A stretch of DNA of 22,870 nucleotides, from contig DGRZ01000073.1 in NCBI GenBank assembly GCA_002391195.1, positions 1 to 22,870 on the forward strand, read 5' to 3'. A program made the position numbers and the translations under genes. A model generated the notes under the pieces. The model saw only the letters and a program-made list of their open reading frames with translations, was not told the origin of the DNA and ran no database searches. The DNA is from Fibrobacter sp. UBA4375 (GTDB taxonomy: Bacteria > Fibrobacterota > Fibrobacteria > Fibrobacterales > Fibrobacteraceae). Of the stretch, positions 13,724-20,810 are shown in pieces; within the stretch, counting starts at the first letter, position 1; each line of letters starts with the position of its first letter.

Positions 13724-14389
13724 ATGCATCTCGTTGTCATCGTGGTGATATACACGGTGCGGGTCTTTATGTTCGCCTGGTTCCGCCCGAAGGTCATCTT
13801 TGCAGGTGAATCGGTCAAGTCAGTTCATCTCGGAACTCCGTCGGTGATTATCGCCAACCATACCAGCATGCTGGACCCCATCATGATGCTTGCCGTATTT
13901 TTTTCACACAAGAGTATCGTGGTGGCCAAGGACCAGATTGAAGATCCCCATTTTCGTTGGGCGCTGACCCGCGCAAAATGCGTGATTCCCTGTGACCGGT
14001 TCAACATGGATACCGAATGGGCGCTACTTGCCAGGCGGGAATTGGAAAAAGGGAACAACGTCATCATTTTCCCCGAAGGCAAGTGCCGTTACGACGGGCT
14101 GCTGAACGAATTCAAGACGGGCTTTGCCTTCCTTGCACGCAGTACCGGAGCGCCGGTTCTTTCTGTCGGTCTTGACGGCATCTACAAATTTGGACACCGC
14201 ACCCATATAGTGGTGGGAGACGCCGAAAAAATTGAACGGGTGAAGGGAATCCCCTCTTCTAAGCACTTGGCAGAACGAAGCGAATATTTCAGGCAGAAGG
14301 TCTGGCAACTCAAGCAGAAGGCCCTTGACATAGCCGAGCCGAAGGCTTTGCCCGTTGCCGCAGAAACTCCCGAAGAGGTGCCGGCATGA
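13724..14389 (+). CDS. PlsC/LPLAT-family acyltransferase
   Basis: A hydrophobic N-terminal anchor (HLVVIVVIYTVRVFMFAWF) is followed by the lysophospholipid acyltransferase core. It has NHTSMLD (the HX4D catalytic motif), a CDRFNMDTEW region, FPEGK (motif III, with KCR in place of TR), and VLSVGLDGIY. The C-terminus is charged and alanine/proline rich. Such enzymes move an acyl chain from ACP or CoA to a lipid or other hydroxyl acceptor at the inner membrane; here the acyl donor could be the operon's ACP. Start choice is uncertain. ATG 13724 opens directly on the anchor; TTG 13709 has AAGGA eight bases upstream; GTG 13682 lies within a tandem repeat. The stop overlaps the patatin start. Aryl-polyene and related clusters also contain LPLAT-type proteins. 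Confidence 0.85.
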   Translation: MHLVVIVVIYTVRVFMFAWFRPKVIFAGESVKSVHLGTPSVIIANHTSMLDPIMMLAVFFSHKSIVVAKDQIEDPHFRWALTRAKCVIPCDRFNMDTEWALLARRELEKGNNVIIFPEGKCRYDGLLNEFKTGFAFLARSTGAPVLSVGLDGIYKFGHRTHIVVGDAEKIERVKGIPSSKHLAERSEYFRQKVWQLKQKALDIAEPKALPVAAETPEEVPA

Positions 14390-15231
14390 AAACGGGGCTG
14401 GTTCTAGAGGGCGGTTCTCGCCAGACCATGTTCAGCGCAGGCGTGCTGGACACCTTCATGGACGAAGACATCCCCTTCGACTACATTGCAGGCGTTTCTG
14501 CGGGGGCACACGCGGCCATCAACTACATTACCCGCCAGCAGGGGCGTCTCCGCTTTATCGTCTTGCCCACCCGACTCCAAAAGGGCAAAAAATGGGCCAG
14601 CAAGTATATCGGCATCCAGAAAGAGTTCCATGCGCTGAACTATCTGTCTGCCGACGGTGAAATGCCCCTGGACTTTGAAGCCTACGCAAGTTCCAGAGTC
14701 GAATGCGAAATCGGCCTCACCTGCTGTGAGACGGGTCGCGCCGAATTCAAGAGCGAAAAGCAAGACAAGAAGCGGCTTCTGGACTTGATCAGCGCCAGTT
14801 GCGCCCTACCCATGCTGTTCCCCATGGCAAAGCTAGACGACAAGCACTACGCCGACGGCTGCATTACCGAACCCATCCCCTACGAACGGGCCTTCGAAAA
14901 AGGGTGCGACAAGGTAGTGGCCATTTCTACCCACTACCCGGGAGAAGCGGTGACGGATTTCCGCAAGTACAGAGCGATACTCAACCCCATGTACAAGCAA
15001 AAATACCCCAATCTCTTTAGAGCATTGATGGTACGGCTCAAGCGGTACGAAAAAAAGTTTATCCAGATGGAAGCCCTGGAAAAAGAGGGGCGTCTGCTCC
15101 TGATTCGGCCCCTCATCGACCTATGTGACCAGTTCGACACCGACATGGACAAGATGAACGAATCCTACAACCACGGCGTCGAAATGGCCAAGCAGCGCAT
15201 GGACGACCTGAAGACTTTTCTGGAAATTTAA
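14386..15231 (+). CDS. Patatin-like phospholipase family protein (YjjU/RssA-like)
   Basis: The 281-residue protein shows the patatin order of motifs: an oxyanion loop EGGSRQTMFSAGVLD (usual form GGGxRG), the nucleophile elbow GVSAGAHAA with Ser38, and the second catalytic residue Asp157 in YADGCITEPIPYERA (DG-G/A in most members). It is likely a cytoplasmic or membrane-peripheral serine lipid hydrolase: there is no signal peptide. Its start overlaps the acyltransferase stop by four bases, so the two are translationally coupled, suggesting acylation and deacylation of the same lipid. The C-terminal 90 residues are basic and helical (KRYEKKFIQMEALEKEGR). The exact substrate is unknown. Confidence 0.88.
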   Translation: MKTGLVLEGGSRQTMFSAGVLDTFMDEDIPFDYIAGVSAGAHAAINYITRQQGRLRFIVLPTRLQKGKKWASKYIGIQKEFHALNYLSADGEMPLDFEAYASSRVECEIGLTCCETGRAEFKSEKQDKKRLLDLISASCALPMLFPMAKLDDKHYADGCITEPIPYERAFEKGCDKVVAISTHYPGEAVTDFRKYRAILNPMYKQKYPNLFRALMVRLKRYEKKFIQMEALEKEGRLLLIRPLIDLCDQFDTDMDKMNESYNHGVEMAKQRMDDLKTFLEI

Positions 15232-15255
15232 GTTTAGCGGAACTAGGACCCTCGA

Positions 15256-16011
15256 ATGGCAGAAACAAAAAAAATTCTTGTAATGGTGGCTAGCCCCAAG
15301 AACGAACGGAGTGGCACCCTGATTCCCACCAAGGCCTTTGTACAGGGCCTCGAAGAAAACGGTTCTTTCGAAACCGAGTACATCTTCATCGACAAGATGA
15401 ACATCAAGCCCTGCCGGGGCTGCCTTAGCTGCTGGGGCCGGCCCGACGGAAGCTGTTTCATCAAGGACGACGACGTTCCCGCCATCCGTGAAAAACTCAT
15501 CAATTCAGACATCGTCATCTGGAGTTTCCCGCTGTTCCTATTCGGCGTCCCCGGACAGATGAAGGTGCTGATGGACCGTATCGTGGGAATGGTTCACCCC
15601 TACATGGGTCAAAAACTGGGAGAGGGCGTTAACGCGGCCAATTCTAAGCTCCACGGGCTCCAGTTCCAGAAAGAAGGGCAGAAAATCATCTTGCTGTCCA
15701 GTTGTGCCTGGTGTGACCTGGACGTGGTCTACGAACCCATCATAAAGCAGTTCGACATCATCTTGGGTCATGAGGGCTACCAGCTCATAGCATGCCCACA
15801 GATGCGGGCCCTGCACCACCGGGGCGGGGAACGCAGGCTAAACATCTTGCGCAAACGGTACTGGCAAGGCGGCGCAGAACTTGCAAAGACAGGCAAACTC
15901 TCAAAAGAGGCGATAGACCTCATGCAAAAGACAATCTTTAGCGACGAAGCCTACGAGAAACTGGTGGTAGAATTCGTAACCCACATGTTTGACCGGGATG
16001 ACAATTTCTAG
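15256..16011 (+). CDS. Flavodoxin-fold NAD(P)H oxidoreductase / iron-sulfur flavoprotein-like
   Basis: The 251-residue protein has the FMN-reductase fold signature: ILVMVASPKNERSGT (flavin phosphate loop), C53-x2-C56-x2-C59-x7-C67 followed by DDD, then SDIVIWSFPLFLFGVPGQMKVLMDR. The compact CX2CX2CX7C spacing is like the cluster motif of iron-sulfur flavoproteins, so it may bind FMN plus a [4Fe-4S] centre. Family members with the same fold act as NAD(P)H-dependent reductases of quinones or other small substrates. A C-terminal stretch of about 90 residues (LHHRGGERRLNILRKRYW) is not diagnostic. It lies 24 bases after the patatin gene and eight before the permease. A role as redox partner or unusual double-bond reductase of the acyl product is possible but unproven. 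Confidence 0.8.
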   Translation: MAETKKILVMVASPKNERSGTLIPTKAFVQGLEENGSFETEYIFIDKMNIKPCRGCLSCWGRPDGSCFIKDDDVPAIREKLINSDIVIWSFPLFLFGVPGQMKVLMDRIVGMVHPYMGQKLGEGVNAANSKLHGLQFQKEGQKIILLSSCAWCDLDVVYEPIIKQFDIILGHEGYQLIACPQMRALHHRGGERRLNILRKRYWQGGAELAKTGKLSKEAIDLMQKTIFSDEAYEKLVVEFVTHMFDRDDNF

Positions 16012-16019
16012 GATTTTGC

Positions 16020-17081
16020 ATGCAGAGCAAGACCATCATACTTCCGGAAAGCCTCACCGCTGAAAACAGCAGGGTCCTGCTGCAAAACTGCAGAAAGGCC
16101 CTGCAGCGCGGGCCCCTCCTCCTGGATGGGAAGAGCCTGAAGTACATGGACTATAGCGGAGACGCCTTTTTCGCCCTTCTGGCAGACACCAGCGAAAAAA
16201 GCGGTTACAAGCTTACCCTCGCCCACTTTAACGACGACATCAAGTTTCATCTGCAACACCTCAAAAAGCCGAAGATTCCCCCAAAGAACAAGGTCAACCA
16301 GAACTTTCTCGAAAGGCTCGGCGAAAACACGATTCTTGTCGCAAGGAGTGTCGCCAAGATTTTTGTCCTCCTGAACACCTGCATCTATTGGAGCCTGTAC
16401 GGACACTTCGACAAGGGAAAAAGCAAGTTCGGCGGGACGGCTAAGCAAATCAACAGGCTCGGTGCCGAAGCCATGGGCATCTGTTTTTTAATGGTGGCCC
16501 TGATATGCTTTACCATGGCCCTGCAGAGTTCCTTCATGCTCAAGGCCGTAGGCGGAGGGTCCTACCTGGCCTCGGGCCTGGGTTACCTGATTTTTGCCGA
16601 AATCAGTCCGCTCCTGACCACCATCATCCTGGCGGGCCGCTCCGGCTCATCCATTGCCGCCGAAATTGCCAACATGAGCGTCTGCGAAGAGGTCAAGGCC
16701 ATCAAGGCCATGGCCATTTCTCCTGTCCAGTACCTGGTGGTTCCCCGCTTTATCGCCATGACCATCTGCACGCCCATCCTTTCGTTCTGCGCTGGCATTG
16801 CTGGCTGCCTTGCCGGGTTCCTCATCGCCTTCTTCTTCTTTGACATTTCCTTTGCCAATTACTTCCAGGAAATCCGCGACGGAATTCCACCAATCCTTTT
16901 CTTGAAAAGTACCGTAAAGGCCGTGGTGTTTGGCTGGCTCATCACCATGATTTCTTGCCACAAGGGATTGACCGCCGTCGGTGGTGCCGACGCCGTCGGA
17001 CACGCCACCACCTCCAGCGTGGTCATTTCCATTTCCAGCATCATCGTCGCCGACTGCGCTTTCAGTTTCGCATTCTACTAG
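16020..17081 (+). CDS. mlaE: MlaE-family lipid ABC transporter permease with N-terminal STAS domain
   Basis: Residues 1 to about 95 form a STAS/MlaB-like domain (LLLDGKSLKYMDYSGDAFFALLAD; the YSG resembles the DSSG phosphorylation site of STAS proteins). From about 115 to 353 is the DUF140 permease with several membrane helices. It includes the MlaE coupling segment from Met219 (MSVCEEVKAIKAMAISPVQY followed by LVVPR), which contacts the ATPase. In E. coli MlaB and MlaE are separate proteins; here they are fused. Together with the ATPase and MCE protein it moves phospholipids or related lipids between inner membrane and periplasm. A TAGGA site lies shortly before the ATG. Gaps to its neighbours are eight bases on both sides. 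Confidence 0.92.
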   Translation: MQSKTIILPESLTAENSRVLLQNCRKALQRGPLLLDGKSLKYMDYSGDAFFALLADTSEKSGYKLTLAHFNDDIKFHLQHLKKPKIPPKNKVNQNFLERLGENTILVARSVAKIFVLLNTCIYWSLYGHFDKGKSKFGGTAKQINRLGAEAMGICFLMVALICFTMALQSSFMLKAVGGGSYLASGLGYLIFAEISPLLTTIILAGRSGSSIAAEIANMSVCEEVKAIKAMAISPVQYLVVPRFIAMTICTPILSFCAGIAGCLAGFLIAFFFFDISFANYFQEIRDGIPPILFLKSTVKAVVFGWLITMISCHKGLTAVGGADAVGHATTSSVVISISSIIVADCAFSFAFY

Positions 17082-17089
17082 GAGTTACC

Positions 17090-17878
17090 ATGGACGACGA
17101 TATTACACTCAAAGTAGAACACCTGAGAACAGGGTACAAGGGCAAAGAAGTCCTCCACGACATTTCCTTTGACGTGCGGAGAGGCGAAATCCGCATGATT
17201 CTTGGAAGTTCGGGCTGCGGGAAGTCAACCCTCCTGAACAACATCCTAAAGCTAATTAAAGCGACCAGCGGAACCATCACCTATTTCGGAAAAACCTACT
17301 CGGCAAAAAGCGGGCTGGACTATGTCACCCGAATGCGCATGGGCGTGCTTTTCCAGAACGGGGCGCTCCTTTCGGACCTAACCGTCGCCGAAAACGCCAT
17401 GATGCCCCTTATCCGGAGTATGCCCTACATGCCCAGGAGCCAGATGGAGGCCATCGTGGCCGACAGGCTCGAAAAGGTGCACCTGCTGCACGCGTTCCAC
17501 AAGTATCCGGCGGAACTTTCGGGAGGCATGCAGAGGCGCGCCGCCCTTGCACGTGCCATAGCCCTGAAGCCGGAACTGCTGTTCTGCGACGAACCTTCAA
17601 CAGGCCTAGACCCGGTGACGGCCCGCTCCCTGGACGAACTCCTGCTGGAACTCAGGGATACCCTGGGCGTATCTATGGTTATCGTGAGTCACGAACTGGA
17701 AAGTATCAAGATTATCTGCGACCGATTCATTTATTTACAGGACGGATACGTGCTCATGGACGGAACCTTGAAGCAGGGTATGGAAAGCGAGCTTCCCGTT
17801 TTAAAATCCTTCTTTAACAGGGAAAGTCCCAAAGAGATTGACAACAAGGACTATTACCATTTTAACTTTGTGGACTGA
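17090..17878 (+). CDS. mlaF: MlaF-family ABC transporter ATP-binding protein
   Basis: The 262-residue ATPase has Walker A GSSGCGKST (39-47), a Q-loop near LFQNG, the signature LSGGM (143-147), Walker B LLFCDEP (Asp167, Glu168), D-loop STGLDP and the switch histidine in VSHELESIK. The MlaF-type features MRMGVLFQNGALLSDLTVAE and the absence of extra domains place it with lipid-transport ATPases of the Mla/Mce group. It drives the MlaE-like permease encoded eight bases upstream. The ATG at 17090 has an AGGAG site seven bases upstream; longer in-frame extensions overlap the permease gene and are not used. The identical sequence GGAGTTACCATG precedes the next gene, mlaD. Confidence 0.94.
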   Translation: MDDDITLKVEHLRTGYKGKEVLHDISFDVRRGEIRMILGSSGCGKSTLLNNILKLIKATSGTITYFGKTYSAKSGLDYVTRMRMGVLFQNGALLSDLTVAENAMMPLIRSMPYMPRSQMEAIVADRLEKVHLLHAFHKYPAELSGGMQRRAALARAIALKPELLFCDEPSTGLDPVTARSLDELLLELRDTLGVSMVIVSHELESIKIICDRFIYLQDGYVLMDGTLKQGMESELPVLKSFFNRESPKEIDNKDYYHFNFVD

Positions 17879-17890
17879 TTTGGAGTTACC

Positions 17891-18817
17891 ATGGAAACCA
17901 CACGAAAAGAGCGGGTTCGAATTGGCGCATTCATGCTTCTATGCGGAATCCTTATCCTGGTATTTCTGGGATATGTGCTTTCGACATACCTGAACAGGGA
18001 ATACGACAACTACTACACCATCTTCAACAAGTCCGTCACAGGTCTATACGGCGAGGCCCACGTGAAGCTGAACGGTATCGACGTGGGTAACGTAACCGGA
18101 ATCCACATCGACTCGGCCAACCTGAACCAGGTCATCGTGTCCTTCCGCGTAGACAAGGGGACACCCATAAAAAAAGGGACGCGGGCAGGCATGACCCACG
18201 GCATCTCCCTTACCGGCGAAAAACAGATAATCCTTTCGGGCGGTAACTTTGACGAGCCCGACGTGCCCGAAGGCGGTTTTGTGCCAGCAGAGGAATCCGC
18301 CTTTGACGAAATAGCCTCCCAGGCAGGAAACATCGTCGGCCGGGTCGACACGCTGTTGCATAACCTGAACAACATATTTTCTTCTGAAAATGCCGAAAAC
18401 ATCAGCAAGGCTATCAAGAACCTGGAAGTGGCCACCAAGAACCTGAGCAGCCTCTCCCAGAATCTAGACAAGCCCATAAGCAACATCTCGGAAGCCGCCG
18501 GTTCCATGAAAAATATCATGACCGAAATCGAGGAGGCTAAAATTGCCGCCAAGGCGGGAGAAGACTTGGATGTCCTTAGAGAAAAATTAGATGCCATTGA
18601 TACAAAAAACATCAACGACAACCTGAACCAGGCCATGGCATCGGTCAACAAGTTGACCAAACGGCTAGACCAGATGATTTACAAGAACGAAGACCAGGTT
18701 GAAAACGCCGTCACGGAACTGAACGCCGTGCTTTCGAACCTGGAGGAATTTTCGCAGAAAATCAAGAACAACCCCTCGATGCTCATCCATTCAGAAACCA
18801 AGGAGAGGCGCAAATGA
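17891..18817 (+). CDS. mlaD: MlaD/MCE-domain substrate-binding protein
   Basis: The 308-residue protein has a single N-terminal membrane anchor (about residues 12-32, IGAFMLLCGILILVFLGYVL). One MCE domain follows at about 40-125 (VTGLYGEAHVKLNGIDVGNV ... GISLTGEKQIILSGG). The helical C-terminal half, about 145-305, has repeated Asn/Leu/Ser heptads (NLEVATKNLSSLSQNLDKP). E. coli MlaD is shorter (about 180 residues), so the long helical tail resembles Mce-type or chloroplast/actinobacterial proteins that build a channel across the periplasm. It would form the periplasmic ring receiving lipid from the permease. It starts 12 bases after mlaF behind GGAGTTACC and its stop overlaps the lipoprotein start. 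Confidence 0.92.
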   Translation: METTRKERVRIGAFMLLCGILILVFLGYVLSTYLNREYDNYYTIFNKSVTGLYGEAHVKLNGIDVGNVTGIHIDSANLNQVIVSFRVDKGTPIKKGTRAGMTHGISLTGEKQIILSGGNFDEPDVPEGGFVPAEESAFDEIASQAGNIVGRVDTLLHNLNNIFSSENAENISKAIKNLEVATKNLSSLSQNLDKPISNISEAAGSMKNIMTEIEEAKIAAKAGEDLDVLREKLDAIDTKNINDNLNQAMASVNKLTKRLDQMIYKNEDQVENAVTELNAVLSNLEEFSQKIKNNPSMLIHSETKERRK

Positions 18818-19437
18818 TTAATTGCTCGTTATTCCGTACCACGGCCCGGAATCTTGCAGCCTTGTTGTTGCTAACGTTTGCCCTGGTAGGATGTTTCGGC
18901 GGAGGAACCACAGAACCCACGCGTTACTACACCCTCGCCGTAGAAAACATTTCCAAGCCCAAGGCAAGCGCAAAGTTTGCACAAAAAACTGTAGCCATAA
19001 AAAAATTCACCATCGACCCCGCCTACCAGCGCACGGGAATCGTCTACCGGGAATCCCCCTACGATTTCATGTTCTACGAACTGGACCTGTGGGCAAGCCG
19101 GCCAGAGCACATGATTACCCAAGTTGTCGCCGAATATGCCGAAAAGAGCGGGCTGTTCAAGTCGGTCATTGCGGCGGGCGGCACCATGCCGGATTATGAA
19201 CTCTCCGGAAACATCGGCGCCCTTGAAGAAATCGATAACGGTGGGGGCCAGTCGGCACATTTGCTCCTCGGCATTTCATTCACGGATATATCCCAAGGAA
19301 CCACCCTCTGGGAAGGCAAGTGCGACAAGAGCAAGTCCACCGACAGTCGCGAACCGAGAGTCACGGCGGAAACCCTGTCCAAACTACTGGGCGAATGCTT
19401 GGAAGAAAGCCTGAAGGGGATTTCTTCTATAGAATAA
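18814..19437 (+). CDS. ABC-type transport auxiliary lipoprotein (PqiC-like)
   Basis: The 207-residue protein begins with a lipoprotein signal, a positively charged start, a hydrophobic core LAALLLLTFAL and the lipobox VGC with Cys27 as the lipidation site. The mature part shows the ABC_trans_aux pattern (PF03886). It has RYYTLAVEN near the start, KTVAIKKFTIDPAYQRTGIV, a Y-x-L-D-L-W-A-SRPEHMI segment, and L-F-K-S-V-I, as in PqiC/YmbA-like lipoproteins. The residue after Cys27 is phenylalanine, not aspartate, so outer-membrane localisation is likely. It overlaps mlaD by four bases (ATGA). PqiC-type partners dock MCE assemblies at the outer membrane, which fits lipid delivery there. Subunit contacts are inferred. 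Confidence 0.88.
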   Translation: MINCSLFRTTARNLAALLLLTFALVGCFGGGTTEPTRYYTLAVENISKPKASAKFAQKTVAIKKFTIDPAYQRTGIVYRESPYDFMFYELDLWASRPEHMITQVVAEYAEKSGLFKSVIAAGGTMPDYELSGNIGALEEIDNGGGQSAHLLLGISFTDISQGTTLWEGKCDKSKSTDSREPRVTAETLSKLLGECLEESLKGISSIE

Positions 19438-19464
19438 TTTGCTAGATTGTCTTGCACCTTTTTT

Positions 19465-20715
19465 ATGGCGATAGCAAGCATGAGCGAACAACCGAAACTT
19501 CTAAAAAATCCGCCGGACCTGAACAAGATTGCAAGGCCCAATTGGATCGAAATCAACCTGGATGCCCTCTGCAACAACATCAAGTTCATCCGCAGCCAGA
19601 TTCCCGCAAACACCAAGATTCTCTTACCCGTAAAGGCCGACTCCTACGGTCACGGGAGCCTCGCCTGCTCCTTTGCCGCCAAGTTCGGCGGTGCAGACTA
19701 CCTGGGAGTGGCCCACATCAGCGAAGGCATGCTCCTCCGCCAGTACGGCATGGATCTGCCCATCCTGGTACTTGGCCCATGCACTCCTTCTGACTTTGCC
19801 TACTTCGTGGAATTCCAGCTGACTGCCGCCATCACGGACATCCGTACCGCCATGGCCTTCGACCAGTTCCTGAAAGAGACGGGCACCACCTGCAAGGCCC
19901 ACCTGGCCGTAGATACGGGCATGAACCGTTACGGCTTTGACGCCGAGGACTTCAACAACATCCGCGCGGCACTCAGCCTCAAGAACCTGCATTTCGAAGG
20001 TATGTTCACCCACCTGGCCACTGCCGACATGCCGGGGAACCCCAAGACCGACATCCAGATCCAGAGATTTACGCGGCTGGTGGATGTACTTGAAGCGGAA
20101 GGACTCCGGCCCGCCATCTGCCATTGCAGCAGTTCCGCCGGCACCCTCACCCGCCCCGAAAGCCACTTTGACATGGTGCGTCCGGGGCTTGCCCTCTACG
20201 GCTACAACTGCATGGGAGCTGCCCCTTCGCCGTGGCCGATCAAGCCCGTAATGCGAATCAAGTCAACCATCCGCCACATTCACGACGTGAAGCCCGGCGA
20301 GACGGTCAGTTATGGCGGCTACTGGATGGCACAACAGCCCACTCGAATCGCCACCGTGGCCATCGGTTACGGCGACGGTTACCTCCGCGGTGGCTACAAC
20401 AAGGGATTCCTGTTTATCCGTGGGCAGCTCTGCCCCATCCTTGGGCGCGTTTGCATGGACGCCACCATGGTAGATGTAAGCCACATTCCCGACGTGCAGG
20501 TTGGCGAGACGGTAGATGTGGTGAACGGCGAACTGGACCACCGCATTTCCATGGAAAGCGTGGCCGACGACCACCACACCATTCCCTACGAATTCACCAG
20601 CCGCGTAGCCCGCCGCTTGTACCGCAAGTACTACTGGAAAAACCGTCTGGTGCGCTGGGATTACCTGCGTCAGGAATTCGGCGTCAAGGAATACAAGGAA
20701 TACCCGCTGCGTTAA
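19465..20715 (+). CDS. alr: Alanine racemase
   Basis: The protein has 416 residues. The PLP-binding lysine is K57 in PVKADSYGHG, and the catalytic tyrosine is Y283 in TVSYGGYW. Other fold-III alanine racemase marks are VDTGMNRYG, the AICHCSSSAG region, DMVRPGLALYG, IGYGDGY and GRVCMDATMVDV. It converts L- to D-alanine for peptidoglycan. Starts at 19465 (chosen) or 19480 are possible; no strong ribosome site is seen. About 30 residues past the usual end (YRKYYWKNRLVRWDYLRQEF) form a basic tail. It follows the transport lipoprotein by 27 bases on the same strand without a convincing terminator, so it could be read with the lipid operon, although a short AT-rich stretch around 19428-19455 might hold its own promoter. 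Confidence 0.94.
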   Translation: MAIASMSEQPKLLKNPPDLNKIARPNWIEINLDALCNNIKFIRSQIPANTKILLPVKADSYGHGSLACSFAAKFGGADYLGVAHISEGMLLRQYGMDLPILVLGPCTPSDFAYFVEFQLTAAITDIRTAMAFDQFLKETGTTCKAHLAVDTGMNRYGFDAEDFNNIRAALSLKNLHFEGMFTHLATADMPGNPKTDIQIQRFTRLVDVLEAEGLRPAICHCSSSAGTLTRPESHFDMVRPGLALYGYNCMGAAPSPWPIKPVMRIKSTIRHIHDVKPGETVSYGGYWMAQQPTRIATVAIGYGDGYLRGGYNKGFLFIRGQLCPILGRVCMDATMVDVSHIPDVQVGETVDVVNGELDHRISMESVADDHHTIPYEFTSRVARRLYRKYYWKNRLVRWDYLRQEFGVKEYKEYPLR

Positions 20716-20730
20716 AAAGGGCGTAATTTC

Positions 20731-20738
20731 TATATTTA
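20731..20738 (+). promoter_or_regulatory. Candidate -7 promoter box TATATTTA upstream of pheT
   Basis: TATATTTA resembles the TAnnTTTG -7 element and lies 73 bases before the pheT ATG. Use of this box would give a leader of about 65 bases containing the hairpin at 20757-20798. Confidence 0.45.
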
Positions 20739-20756
20739 CCCGGGAAAATTTAAGAA

Positions 20757-20798
20757 GGCACGGATTTTGCGGCTATCTGACGGTGCGAAAACCGTGCC
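20757..20798 (+). promoter_or_regulatory. Leader hairpin before pheT
   Basis: ggcacgg (20757-20763) pairs with ccgtgcc (20792-20798), and tttt (20765-20768) with aaaa (20788-20791), leaving A20764 bulged. The rest forms a loop of about 19 bases that may pair further. It ends just before the ribosome site AGAGGAAA. No T-run follows, so it is not a terminator. It does not resemble a T-box. Confidence 0.5.
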
Positions 20799-20810
20799 AA
20801 AGAGGAAAAG

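Noticed and set aside
20757..20798. T-box riboswitch before pheT
   Set aside because: The leader is too short for a T-box and has no T-box sequence, specifier loop or terminator; only a simple hairpin is present.
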